Assembly (NCBI GenBank): GCA_946800325.1
Contig: CAMPEJ010000005.1
Span: forward strand, 806,001 to 870,000
Direction: 5' to 3'
Source: Luzula sylvatica
Lineage: Eukaryota > Streptophyta > Magnoliopsida > Poales > Juncaceae
DNA: 64,000 nucleotides
In this document: in pieces, positions 1-12,896 of the stretch
How the letters are laid out: each line of letters begins with the position of its first letter
Numbering within the stretch: position 1 is the first letter of the stretch
Position numbers and translations under genes: made by a program
Notes under the pieces: model-generated
What the model was told of the DNA's origin: nothing
Databases searched by the model: none
Seen by the model: the letters and a program-made list of their open reading frames with translations, nothing else

Positions 1-124
1 GAAAGTTTGTTTTTCGATTCAAAACAATCTGTTTATGCTTTGGGGAGTTCAAATAACGTATTTTGAGATTATTTGAATCGTATCTTTTACCACATAACAT
101 TTCACCAAAATTTACAAACACTAA
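1..124 (+). repeat. Representative monomer and its internal anatomy
   Basis: Numbering used throughout starts at this G. The segment 31-56 (GTTTATGCTTTGGGGAGTTC followed by AAATAA) is nearly invariant in the array. Variable sites are 10 (T/A), 29 (C/T/A), 58 (G/T/A), 65 (G/C/T), 70 (C/T), 74 (T/C/G), 91 (C/T/G/A), 106 (C/A), 110 (A/C), 117 (A/C), 120 (A/G) and 123 (A/G). CpG occurs at 15-16, 57-58 and 79-80, plus 74-75 when 74 is C. Short dyads are TTGTTTT/AAAACAA (7-13/21-27), TTCAAATAA/TTATTTGAA (48-56/69-77, when 70 is T) and CGATTCAAA/TTTGAATCG (15-23/72-80). An A4T3 tract lies at 107-113. There is no open frame through a monomer, since 124 is not a multiple of 3 and stops occur in each pass. 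Confidence 0.95.
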
Positions 125-1488
125 GAAAGTTTGTTTTTCGATTCAAAACAATCTGTTTATGCTTTGGGGAGTTCAAATAACGTATTTTGAGATCATTGGA
201 ATCGTATCTTTTACTACATAACATTTCACCAAAATTTACAAACACTAAGAAATTTTGTTTTTCGATTCAAAACAATCTGTTTATGCTTTGGGGAGTTCAA
301 ATAACTTATTTTGAGATTATTTGAATCGTATCTTTTACCACATAACATTTCACAAAAATTTACAAACACTAAGAAAGTTTGTTTTTCGATTCAAAACAAT
401 CTGTTTATGCTTTGGGGAGTTCAAATAACGTATTTTGAGATCATTTGAATCGTATCTTTTTCCAGATAATTTTTCACCAAAATTTACAAACACTAAGAAA
501 GTTTGTTTTTCGATTCAAAACAATCTGTTTATGCTTTGGGGAGTTCAAATAACATATTTTTAGATCATTCGAATCGTATCTTTTACCACATAACATTTCA
601 CCAAAATTTACACACACTAAGAAAGTTTGTTTTTCGATTCAAAACAATCTGTTTATGCTTTGGGGAGTTCAAATAACGTATTTTGAGATCATTTGAATCG
701 TATCTTTTACCACATAACATTTCACCAAAATTTACAAACACTGAGAAAGTTTGATTTTCGATTCAAAACAATCTGTTTATGCTTTGGGGAGTTCAAATAA
801 CGTATTTTGAGATCATTTGAATCATATCTTTTACCACATAACATTTCACCAAAATTTACAAACACTGAGAAAGTTTGATTTTCGATTCAAAACAATCTGT
901 TTATGCTTTGGGGAGTTCAAATAACGTATTTTGAGATCATTTGAATCGTATCTTTTACTACATAACATTTCACCAAAATTTACAAACACTAAGAAAGTTT
1001 GTTTTTCGATTCAAAACAATCTGTTTAAGCTTTGGGGAGTTCAAATAACTTATTTTCAGATCATTTGAATCGTATCTTTTACCACATAACATTTCACCAA
1101 ACTTTACAAACACTAAGAAAGTTTGTTTTTCGATTCAAAACAATCTGTTTATGCTTTGGGGAGTTCAAATAACGTATTTTGAGATTATTTGAATCGTATC
1201 TTTTACCACATAACATTTCACCAAAATTTACAAACACTAAGAAAGTTTGTTTTTCGATTCAAAACAATCTGTTTATGCTTTGGGGAGTTCAAATAACGTA
1301 TTTTGAGATCATTTGAATCGTATCTTTTACCACATAACATTTCACCAAAATTTACAAACACTGAGAAAGTTTGATTTTCGATTCAAAACAATCTGTTTAT
1401 GCTTTGGGGAGTTCAAATAACATATTTTTAGATCATTCGAATCGTATCTTTTACCACATAACATTTCACCAAAATTTACACACACTAA
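1..1488. repeat. Lead block of the super-repeat (12 monomers)
   Basis: Twelve monomers that do not follow the 16-monomer order. Monomers 2-4 include CATTGG at 74 with TACTAC, a unique GAAATTTT start at 249, and the TTTTTCCAGATAATTTTT haplotype at 373. Monomers 5-12 (497-1488) have CATATTTTTAG with CACACAC, the A10 variant, TTTTCAG and the T70 variant, in an order resembling the 13-monomer HOR found at 38-43 kb. The block recurs at 11409-12896. It looks like a hybrid between region A and region C monomer types. Confidence 0.85.
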
Positions 1489-3472
1489 GAAAGTTTGTTT
1501 TTCGATTCAAAACAATCTGTTTATGCTTTGGGGAGTTCAAATAACTTATTTTGAGATCATTCGAATCGTATATTTTACCACATAACATTTCACCAAAATT
1601 TACAAACACTAAGAAAGTTTGTTTTTCGATTCAAAACAATCTGTTTATGCTTTGGGGAGTTCAAATAACGTATTTTGAGATCATTGGAATCGTATCTTTT
1701 ACTACATAACATTTCACCAAAATTTACAAACACTAAGAAAGTTTGTTTTTCAATTCAAAACAATCTGTTTATGCTTTGGGGAGTTCAAATAACTTATTTT
1801 GAGATTATTTGAATCGTATCTTTTACCACATAACATTTCACAAAAATTTACAAACACTAAGAAAGTTTGTTTTTCGATTCAAAACAATCTGTTTATGCTT
1901 TGGGGAGTTCAAATAACTTATTTTGAGATCATTTGAATCGTATCTTTTACCACATAACATTTCACCAGACTTTACAAACACTAAGAAAGTTTGTTTTTCG
2001 ATTCAAAACAATCTGTTTATGCTTTGGGGAGTTCAAATAACTTATTTTGAGATTATTTGAATCGTATCTTTTACCACATAACATTTCACCAAAATTTACA
2101 AACACTAAGAAAGTTTGTTTTTCGATTCAAAACAATCTGTTTATGCTTTGGGGAGTTCAAATAACGTATTTTGAGATCATTTGAATCGTATCTTTTACCA
2201 CGTAACATTTCACCAAAATTTACAAACACTGAGAAAGTTTGATTTTCGATTCAAAACAATTTGTTTATGCTTTGGGGAGTTCAAATAACGTATTTTGAGA
2301 TCATTTGAATCGTATCTTTTTCCAGATAATTTTTCACCAAAATTTACAAACACTAAGAAAGTTTGTTTTTCGATTCAAAACAATCTGTTTATGCTTTGGG
2401 GAGTTCAAATAACGTATTTTGAGATCATTTGAATCGTATCTTTTTCCAGATAATTTTTCACCAAAATTTACAAACACTAAGAAAGTTTGTTTTTCGATTC
2501 AAAACAATCTGTTTATGCTTTGGGGAGTTCAAATAACTTATTTTTAGATCATTCGAATCGTATCTTTTACCACATAACATTTCACCAAAATTTACACACA
2601 CTAAGAAAGTTTGATTTTCGATTCAAAACAATCTGTTTATGCTTTGGGGAGTTCAAATAACGTATTTTGAGATCATTCGAATCGTATCTTTTACTACATA
2701 ACATTTCACCAAAATTTACAAACACTAAGAAAGTTTGTTTTTCGATTCAAAACAATCTGTTTATGCTTTGGGGAGTTCAAATAACTTATTTTCAGATCAT
2801 TTGAATCGTATCTTTTACGACATAACATTTCACCAAACTTTACAAACACTAAGAAAGTTTGTTTTTCGATTCAAAACAATCTGTTTATGCTTTGGGGAGT
2901 TCAAATAACGTATTTTGAGATCATTTGAATCGTATCTTTTACCACATAACATTTCACCAAAATTTACAAACACTAAGAAAGTTTGTTTTTCGATTCAAAA
3001 CAATCTGTTTATGCTTTGGGGAGTTCAAATAACGTATTTTGAGATCATTTGAATCGTATCTTTTACCACATAACATTTCACCAAAATTTACAAACACTAA
3101 GAAAGTTTGTTTTTCGATTCAAAACAATCTGTTTATGCTTTGGGGAGTTCAAATAACGTATTTTGAGATTATTTGAATCGTATCTTTTACCACATAACAT
3201 TTCACCAAAATTTACAAACACTAAGAAAGTTTGTTTTTCGATTCAAAACAATCTGTTTATGCTTTGGGGAGTTCAAATAACGTATTTTGAGATCATTTGA
3301 ATCGTATCTTTTACCACATAACATTTCACCAAAATTTACAAACACTGAGAAAGTTTTATTTTCGATTCAAAACAATCTGTTTATGCTTTGGGGAGTTCAA
3401 ATAACATATTTTTAGATCATTCGAATCGTATCTTTTACCACATAACATTTCACCAAAATTTACACACACTAA
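1489..3472. repeat. 16-monomer HOR, canonical copy a (1984 bp)
   Basis: Defines the canonical order m1-m16. m1 has T58 with CATTCG; m2 CATTGG with TACTAC; m3 T70 and CACAAAA; m4 T58 with CAGACTTT; m5 T58 and T70; m6 CACGTAAC; m7 A10, T29 and the four-base 89-99 haplotype; m8 the same haplotype without A10; m9 TTTTTAG with CACACAC; m10 A10, CATTCG, TACTAC; m11 TTTTCAG, TACGAC and C110; m12 and m13 near consensus; m14 T70; m15 near consensus with TGAG after it; m16 GAAAGTTTTA, CATATTTTTAG, CACACAC. The next m1 begins at 3473. Confidence 0.93.
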
Positions 3473-5456
3473 GAAAGTTTGTTTTTCGATTCAAAACAAT
3501 CTGTTTATGCTTTGGGGAGTTCAAATAACTTATTTTGAGATCATTCGAATCGTATCTTTTACCACATAACATTTCACCAAAATTTACAAACACTAAGAAA
3601 GTTTGTTTTTCGATTCAAAACAATCTGTTTATGCTTTGGGGAGTTCAAATAACGTATTTTGAGATCATTGGAATCGTATCTTTTACTACATAACATTTCA
3701 CCAAAATTTACAAACACTAAGAAAGTTTGTTTTTCGATTCAAAACAATCTGTTTATGCTTTGGGGAGTTCAAATAACTTATTTTGAGATTATTTGAATCG
3801 TATCTTTTACCACATAACATTTCACAAAAATTTACAAACACTAAGAAAGTTTGTTTTTCGATTCAAAACAATCTGTTTATGCTTTGGGGAGTTCAAATAA
3901 CTTATTTTGAGATCATTTGAATCGTATCTTTTACCACATAACATTTCACCAGACTTTACAAACACTAAGAAAGTTTGTTTTTCGATTCAAAACAATCTGT
4001 TTATGCTTTGGGGAGTTCAAATAACTTATTTTGAGATTATTTGAATCGTATCTTTTACCACATAACATTTCACCAAAATTTACAAACACTAAGAAAGTTT
4101 GTTTTTCGATTCAAAACAATCTGTTTATGCTTTGGGGAGTTCAAATAACGTATTTTGAGATCATTTGAATCGTATCTTTTACCACGTAACATTTCACCAA
4201 AATTTACAAACACTGAGAAAGTTTGATTTTCGATTCAAAACAATTTGTTTATGCTTTGGGGAGTTCAAATAACGTATTTTGAGATCATTTGAATCGTATC
4301 TTTTTCCAGATAATTTTTCACCAAAATTTACAAACACTAAGAAAGTTTGTTTTTCGATTCAAAACAATCTGTTTATGCTTTGGGGAGTTCAAATAACGTA
4401 TTTTGAGATCATTTGAATCGTATCTTTTTCCAGATAATTTTTCACCAAAATTTACTAACACTAAGAAAGTTTGTTTTTCGATTCAAAACAATCTGTTTAT
4501 GCTTTGGGGAGTTCAAATAACTTATTTTTAGATCATTCGAATCGTATCTTTTACCACATAACATTTCACCAAAATTTACACACACTAAGAAAGTTTGATT
4601 TTCGATTCAAAACAATCTGTTTATGCTTTGGGGAGTTCAAATAACGTATTTTGAGATCATTCGAATCGTATCTTTTACTACATAACATTTCACCAAAATT
4701 TACAAACACTAAGAAAGTTTGTTTTTCGATTCAAAACAATCTGTTTATGCTTTGGGGAGTTCAAATAACTTATTTTCAGATCATTTGAATCGTATCTTTT
4801 ACGACATAACATTTCACCAAACTTTACAAACACTAAGAAAGTTTGTTTTTCGATTCAAAACAATCTGTTTATGCTTTGGGGAGTTCAAATAACGTATTTT
4901 GAGATCATTTGAATCGTATCTTTTACCACATAACATTTCACCAAAATTTACAAACACTAAGAAAGTTTGTTTTTCGATTCAAAACAATCTGTTTATGCTT
5001 TGGGGAGTTCAAATAACGTATTTTGAGATCATTTGAATCGTATCTTTTACCACATAACATTTCACCAAAATTTACAAACACTAAGAAAGTTTGTTTTTCG
5101 ATTCAAAACAATCTGTTTATGCTTTGGGGAGTTCAAATAACGTATTTTGAGATTATTTGAATCGTATCTTTTACCACATAACATTTCACCAAAATTTACA
5201 AACACTAAGAAAGTTTGTTTTTCGATTCAAAACAATCTGTTTATGCTTTGGGGAGTTCAAATAACGTATTTTGAGATCATTTGAATCGTATCTTTTACCA
5301 CATAACATTTCACCAAAATTTACAAACACTGAGAAAGTTTTATTTTCGATTCAAAACAATCTGTTTATGCTTTGGGGAGTTCAAATAACATATTTTTAGA
5401 TCATTCGAATCGTATCTTTTACCACATAACATTTCACCAAAATTTACACACACTAA
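3473..5456. repeat. 16-monomer HOR, canonical copy b (1984 bp)
   Basis: Same order as copy a at an exact offset of 1984 bp: CACGTAAC near 4185, the GAAAGTTTTA monomer at 5333, CAGACTTT near 3952. A private change, TTTACTAAC near 4455, marks the copy and recurs 11,408 bp later. Confidence 0.93.
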
Positions 5457-7936
5457 GAAAGTTTGTTTTTCGATTCAAAACAATCTGTTTATGCTTTGGG
5501 GAGTTCAAATAACTTATTTTGAGATCATTCGAATCGTATCTTTTACCACATAACATTTCACCAAAATTTACAAACACTAAGAAAGTTTGTTTTTCGATTC
5601 AAAACAATCTGTTTATGCTTTGGGGAGTTCAAATAACGTATTTTGAGATCATTGGAATCGTATCTTTTACTACATAACATTTCACCAAAATTTACAAACA
5701 CTAAGAAAGTTTGTTTTTCGATTCAAAACAATCTGTTTATGCTTTGGGGAGTTCAAATAACTTATTTTGAGATTATTTGAATCGTATCTTTTACCACATA
5801 ACATTTCACAAAAATTTACAAACACTAAGAAAGTTTGTTTTTCGATTCAAAACAATCTGTTTATGCTTTGGGGAGTTCAAATAACTTATTTTGAGATCAT
5901 TTGAATCGTATCTTTTACCACATAACATTTCACCAAACTTTACAAACACTAAGAAAGTTTGTTTTTCGATTCAAAACAATCTGTTTATGCTTTGGGGAGT
6001 TGAAATAACTTATTTTGAGATTATTTGAATCGTATCTTTTACCACATAACATTTCACCAAAATTTACAAACACTAAGAAAGTTTGTTTTTCGATTCAAAA
6101 CAATCTGTTTATGCTTTGGGGAGTTCAAATAACGTATTTTGAGATCATTTGAATCGTATCTTTTACCACGTAACATTTCACCAAAATTTACAAACACTGA
6201 GAAAGTTTGATTTTCGATTCAAAACAATTTGTTTATGCTTTGGGGAGTTCAAATAACGTATTTTGAGATCATTTGAATCGTATCTTTTTCCAGATAATTT
6301 TTCACCAAAATTTACAAACACTAAGAAAGTTTGTTTTTCGATTCAAAACAATCTGTTTATGCTTTGGGGAGTTCAAATAACGTATTTTGAGATCATTTGA
6401 ATCGTATCTTTTTCCAGATAATTTTTCACCAAAATTTACAAACACTAAGAAAGTTTGTTTTTCGATTCAAAACAATCTGTTTATGCTTTGGGGAGTTCAA
6501 ATAACTTATTTTTAGATCATTCGAATCGTATCTTTTACCACATAACATTTCACCAAACTTTACAAACACTAAGAAAGTTTGTTTTTCGATTCAAAACAAT
6601 CTGGTTATGCTTTGGGGAGTTCAAATAACTTATTTTGAGATTATTTGAATCGTATCTTTTACCACATAACATTTCACCAAAATTTACAAACACTAAGAAA
6701 GTTTGTTTTTCGATTCAAAACAATCTGTTTATGCTTTGGGGAGTTCAAATAACGTATTTTGAGATCATTTGAATCGTATCTTTTACCACGTAACATTTCA
6801 CCAAAATTTACAAACACTGAGAAAGTTTGATTTTCGATTCAAAACAATTTGTTTATGCTTTGGGGAGTTCAAATAACGTATTTTGAGATCATTTGAATCG
6901 TATCTTTTTCCAGATAATTTTTCACCAAAATTTACAAACACTAAGAAAGTTTGTTTTTCGATTCAAAACAATCTGTTTATGCTTTGGGGAGTTCAAATAA
7001 CGTATTTTGAGATCATTTGAATCGTATCTTTTTCCAGATAATTTTTCACCAAAATTTACAAACACTAAGAAAGTTTGTTTTTCGATTCAAAACAATCTGT
7101 TTATGCTTTGGGGAGTTCAAATAACTTATTTTTAGATCATTCGAATCGTATCTTTTACCACATAACATTTCACCAAAATTTACACACACTAAGAAAGTTT
7201 GATTTTCGATTCAAAACAATCTGTTTATGCTTTGGGGAGTTCAAATAACGTATTTTGAGATCATTCGAATCGTATCTTTTACTACATAACATTTCACCAA
7301 AATTTACAAACACTAAGAAAGTTTGTTTTTCGATTCAAAACAATCTGTTTATGCTTTGGGGAGTTCAAATAACTTATTTTCAGATCATTTGAATCGTATC
7401 TTTTACGACATAACATTTCACCAAACTTTACAAACACTAAGAAAGTTTGTTTTTCGATTCAAAACAATCTGTTTATGCTTTGGGGAGTTCAAATAACGTA
7501 TTTTGAGATCATCTGAATCGTATCTTTTACCACATAACATTTCACCAAAATTTACAAACACTAAGAAAGTTTGTTTTTCGATTCAAAACAATCTGTTTAT
7601 GCTTTGGGGAGTTCAAATAACGTATTTTGAGATCATTTGAATCGTATCTTTTACAACATAACATTTCACCAAAATTTACAAACACTAAGAAAGTTTGTTT
7701 TTCGATTCAAAACAATCTGTTTATGCTTTGGGGAGTTCAAATAACGTATTTTGAGATCATTTGAATCGTATCTTTTACCACATAACATTTCACCAAAATT
7801 TACAAACACTGAGAAAGTTTTATTTTCGATTCAAAACAATCTGTTTATGCTTTGGGGAGTTCAAATAACATATTTTTAGATCATTCGAATCGTATCTTTT
7901 ACCACATAACATTTCACCAAAATTTACACACACTAA
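5457..7936. repeat. 20-monomer HOR derivative with an internal five-monomer duplication
   Basis: Starts as m1 and ends with the GAAAGTTTTA m16 at 7813. The m5-m9 block appears twice, 620 bp apart: CACGTAAC near 6169 and 6789, followed each time by two monomers with the TTTTTCCAGATAATTTTT haplotype. The monomer at 6449-6572 joining the two blocks is chimeric, with a left half like m9 (TTTTTAG, CATTCG) and a right half like m4 (C110, CCAAACTTT). One near-consensus monomer of the m12-m14 group is missing, so 16 + 5 - 1 = 20. Confidence 0.88.
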
Positions 7937-9920
7937 GAAAGTTTGTTTTTCGATTCAAAACAATCTGTTTATGCTTTGGGGAGTTCATATAACTTATTTT
8001 AAGATCATTCGAATCGTATCTTTTAGCACATAACATTTCACCAAAATTTACAAACACTAAGAAAGTTTGTTTTTCGATTCAAAACAATCTGTTTATGCTT
8101 TGGGGAGTTCAAATAACGTATTTTGAGATCATTGGAATCGTATCTTTTACTACATAACATTTCACCAAAATTTACAAACACTAAGAAAGTTTGTTTTTCG
8201 ATTCAAAACAATCTGTTTTTGCTTTGGGGAGTTCAAATAACTTATTTTGAGATTATTTGAATCGTATCTTTTACCACATAACATTTCACAAAAATTTACG
8301 AACACTAAGAAAGTTTGTTTTTCGATTCAAAACAATCTGTTTATGCTTTGGGGAGTTCAAATAACTTATTTTGAGATCATTTGAATCGTATCTTTTACCA
8401 CATAACATTTCACCAAACTTTACAAACACTAAGAAAGTTTGTTTTTCGATTCAAAACAATCTGTTTATGCTTTGGGGAGTTGAAATAACTTATTTTGAGA
8501 TTATTTGAATCGTATCTTTTACCACATAACATTTCACCAAAATTTACAAACACTAAGAAAGTTTGTTTTTCGATTCAAAACAATCTGTTTATGCTTTGGG
8601 GAGTTCAAATAACGTATTTTGAGATCATTTGAATCGTATCTTTTACCACGTAACATTTCACCAAAATTTACAAACACTGAGAAAGTTTGATTTTCGATTC
8701 AAAACAATTTGTTTATGCTTTGGGGAGTTCAAATAACGTATTTTGAGATCATTTGAATCGTATCTTTTTCCAGATAATTTTTCACCAAAATTTACAAACA
8801 CTAAGAAAGTTTGTTTTTCGATTCAAAACAATCTGTTTATGCTTTGGGGAGTTCAAATAACGTATTTTGAGATCATTTGAATCGTATCTTTTTCCAGATA
8901 ATTTTTCACCAAAATTTACAAACACTAAGAAAGTTTGTTTTTCGATTCAAAACAATCTGTTTATGCTTTGGGGAGTTCAAATAACTTATTTTTAGATCAT
9001 TCGAATCGTATCTTTTACCACATAACATTTCACCAAAATTTACACACACTAAGAAAGTTTGATTTTCGATTCAAAACAATCTGTTTATGCTTCGGGGAGT
9101 TCAAATAACGTATTTTGAGATCATTCGAATCGTATCTTTTACTACATAACATTTCACCAAAATTTACAAACACTAAGAAAGTTTGTTTTTCGATTCAAAA
9201 CAATCTGTTTATGCTTTGGGGAGTTCAAATAACTTATTTTCAGATCATTTGAATCGTATCTTTTACTACATAACATTTCACCAAACTTTACAAACACTAA
9301 GAAAGTTTGTTTTTCGATTCAAAACAATCTGTTTATGCTTTGGGGAGTTCAAATAACGTATTTTGAGATCATTTGAATCGTATCTTTTACCACATAACAT
9401 TTCACCAAAATTTACAAACACTAAGAAAGTTTGTTTTTCGATTCAAAACAATCTGTTTATGCTTTGGGGAGTTCAAATAACGTATTTTGAGATCATTTGA
9501 ATCGTATCTTTTACCACATAACATTTCACCAAAATTTACAAACACTAAGAAAGTTTGTTTTTCGATTCAAAACAATCTGTTTATGCTTTGGGGAGTTCAA
9601 ATAACGTATTTTGAGATTATTTGAATCGTATCTTTTACCACATAACATTTCACCAAAATTTACAAACACTAAGAAAGTTTGTTTTTCGATTCAAAACAAT
9701 CTGTTTATGCTTTGGGGAGTTCAAATAACGTATTTTGAGATCATTTGAATCGTATCTTTTACCACATAACATTTCACCAAAATTTACAAACACTGAGAAA
9801 GTTTGATTTTCGATTCAAAACAATCTGTTTATGCTTTGGGGAGTTCAAATAACATATTTTTAGATCATTCGAATCGTATCTTTTACCACATAACATTTCA
9901 CCAAAATTTACACACACTAA
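7937..9920. repeat. 16-monomer HOR copy d (1984 bp)
   Basis: m1 at 7937 carries private changes (TTCATATAAC near 7988, TTTTAAG, TTTTAGCAC near 8036). The order is then canonical through CACGTAAC near 8649. m10 has TTCGGGGAG near 9092 in place of TTTGGGGAG, and m11 has TACTAC in place of TACGAC. The last monomer (9797) has the ordinary A10 start (TTTGATTTTCG) where copies a and b have TTTTATTTTCG. Confidence 0.9.
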
Positions 9921-11532
9921 GAAAGTTTGTTTTTCGATTCAAAACAATCTGTTTATGCTTTGGGGAGTTCAAATAACTTATTTTGAGATCATTCGAATCG
10001 TATCTTTTACCACATAACATTTCACCAAAATTTACAAACACTAAGAAAGTTTGTTTTTCGATTCAAAACAATCTGTTTATGCTTTGGGGAGTTCAAATAG
10101 CGTATTTTGAGATCATTGGAATCGTATCTTTTACTACATAACATTTCACCAAAATTTACAAAAACTAAGAAAGTTTGTTTTTCGATTCAAAACAATCTGT
10201 TTATGCTTTGGGGAGTTCAAATAACTTATTTTGAGATTATTTGAATCGTATCTTTTACCACATAACATTTCACAAAAATTTACAAACACTAAGAAAGTTT
10301 GTTTTTCGATTCAAAACAATCTGTTTATGCTTTGGGGAGTTCAAATAACTTATTTTGAGATCATTTGAATCGTATCTTTTACCACATAACATGTCACCAA
10401 ACTTTACAAACACTAAGAAAGTTTGTTTTTCGATTCAAAACAATCTGTTTATGCTTTGGGGAGTTCAAATAACTTATTTTGAGATTATTTGAATCGTATC
10501 TTTTACCACATAACATTTCACCAAAATTTACAAACACTAAGAAAGTTTGTTTTTCGATTCAAAACAATCTGTTTATGCTTTGGGGAGTTCAAATAACGTA
10601 TTTTGAGATCATTTGAATCGTATCTTTTACCACGTAACATTTCACCAAAATTTACAAACACTGAGAAAGTTTGATTTTCGATTCAAAACAATTTGTTTAT
10701 GCTTTGGGGAGTTCAAATAACATATTTTTAGATCATTCGAATCGTATATTTTACCACATATCATTTCACCAAAATTTACAAACACTAAGAAAGTTTGTTT
10801 TTCGATTCAAAACAATCTGTTTATGCTTTGGGGAGTTCAAATAACTTATTTTTAGATCATTCGAATCGTATCTTTTACCACATAACATTTCACCAAAATT
10901 TACACACACTAAGAAAGTTTGATTTTCGATTCAAAACAATCTGTTTATGCTTCGGGGAGTTCAAATAACGTATTTTGAGATCATTCGAATCGTATCTTTT
11001 ACTACATAACATTTCACCAAAATTTACAAACACTAAGAAAGTTTGTTTTTCGATTCAAAACAATCTGTTTATGCTTTGGGGAGTTCAAATAACTTATTTT
11101 CAGATCATTTGAATCGTATCTTTTACTACATAACATTTCACCAAACTTTACAAACACTAAGAAAGTTTGTTTTTCGATTCAAAACAATCTGTTTATGCTT
11201 TGGGGAGTTCAAATAACGTATTTTGAGATCATTTGAATCGTATCTTTTACCACATAACATTTCACCAAAATTTACAAACACTAAGAAAGTTTGTTTTTCG
11301 ATTCAAAACAATCTGTTTATGCTTTGGGGAGTTCAAATAACGTATTTTGAGATCATTTGAATCGTATCTTTTACCACATAACATTTCACCAAAATTTACA
11401 AACACTAAGAAAGTTTGTTTTTCGATTCAAAACAATCTGTTTATGCTTTGGGGAGTTCAAATAACGTATTTTGAGATTATTTGAATCGTATCTTTTACCA
11501 CATAACATTTCACCAAAATTTACAAACACTAA
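9921..11532. repeat. 13-monomer HOR derivative spanning the super-repeat junction
   Basis: m1-m6 are canonical (private changes CAAATAGCG at 10100, ACATGTCAC near 10392). The monomer at 10665 fuses the start of m7 (A10, T29) with a CATATTTTTAG / TATATTTTACC body and the unusual ACATATCAT. m8 is absent, m9 follows at 10789, and m14 falls at 11409, the first monomer of super-repeat copy 2. The next monomer is the CATTGG type of the lead block, so m15-m16 are missing. Confidence 0.87.
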
Positions 11533-12896
11533 GAAAGTTTGTTTTTCGATTCAAAACAATCTGTTTATGCTTTGGGGAGTTCAAATAACGTATTTTGAGA
11601 TCATTGGAATCGTATCTTTTACTACATAACATTTCACCAAAATTTACAAACACTAAGAAATTTTGTTTTTCGATTCAAAACAATCTGTTTATGCTTTGGG
11701 GAGTTCAAATAACTTATTTTGAGATTATTTGAATCGTATCTTTTACCACATAACATTTCACAAAAATTTACAAACACTAAGAAAGTTTGTTTTTCGATTC
11801 AAAACAATCTGTTTATGCTTTGGGGAGTTCAAATAACGTATTTTGAGATCATTTGAATCGTATCTTTTTCCAGATAATTTTTCACCAAAATTTACAAACA
11901 CTAAGAAAGTTTGTTTTTCGATTCAAAACAATCTGTTTATGCTTTGGGGAGTTCAAATAACATATTTTTAGATCATTCGAATCGTATCTTTTACCACATA
12001 ACATTTCACCAAAATTTACACACACTAAGAAAGTTTGTTTTTCGATTCAAAACAATCTGTTTATGCTTTGGGGAGTTCAAATAACGTATTTTGAGATCAT
12101 TTGAATCGTATCTTTTACCACATAACATTTCACCAAAATTTACAAACACTGAGAAAGTTTGATTTTCGATTCAAAACAATCTGTTTATGCTTTGGGGAGT
12201 TCAAATAACGTATTTTGAGATCATTTGAATCGTATCTTTTACCACATAACATTTCACCAAAATTTACAAACACTGAGAAAGTTTGATTTTCGATTCAAAA
12301 CAATCTGTTTATGCTTTGGGGAGTTCAAATAACGTATTTTGAGATCATTTGAATCGTATCTTTTACTACATAACATTTCACCAAAATTTACAAACACTAA
12401 GAAAGTTTGTTTTTCGATTCAAAACAATCTGTTTAAGCTTTGGGGAGTTCAAATAACTTATTTTCAGATCATTTGAATCGTATCTTTTACCACATAACAT
12501 TTCACCAAACTTTACAAACACTAAGAAAGTTTGTTTTTCGATTCAAAACAATCTGTTTATGCTTTGGGGAGTTCAAATAACGTATTTTGAGATTATTTGA
12601 ATCGTATCTTTTACCACATAACATTTCACCAAAATTTACAAACACTAAGAAAGTTTGTTTTTCGATTCAAAACAATCTGTTTATGCTTTGGGGAGTTCAA
12701 ATAACGTATTTTGAGATCATTTGAATCGTATCTTTTACCACATAACATTTCACCAAAATTTACAAACACTGAGAAAGTTTGATTTTCGATTCAAAACAAT
12801 CTGTTTATGCTTTGGGGAGTTCAAATAACATATTTTTAGATCATTCGAATCGTATCTTTTACCACATAACATTTCACCAAAATTTACACACACTAA

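Larger units (their letters stand above)
1..11408. repeat. 92-monomer super-repeat, copy 1 (11,408 bp)
   Basis: Rare markers here recur exactly 11,408 bp later: GAAATTTTG at 249 and 11657; CACGTAAC near 2201, 4185, 6169, 6789, 8649 and 10633, each matched at +11,408; TTTACTAAC near 4455 and 15863; CTGGTTATG with its variant base at 6604 and 18012. The copy is made of a 12-monomer lead block (1-1488) followed by HORs of 16, 16, 20 and 16 monomers and the first 12 monomers of a 13-monomer HOR. The window starts inside the array, so position 1 is a convenient origin and not a proven boundary. Confidence 0.93.
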
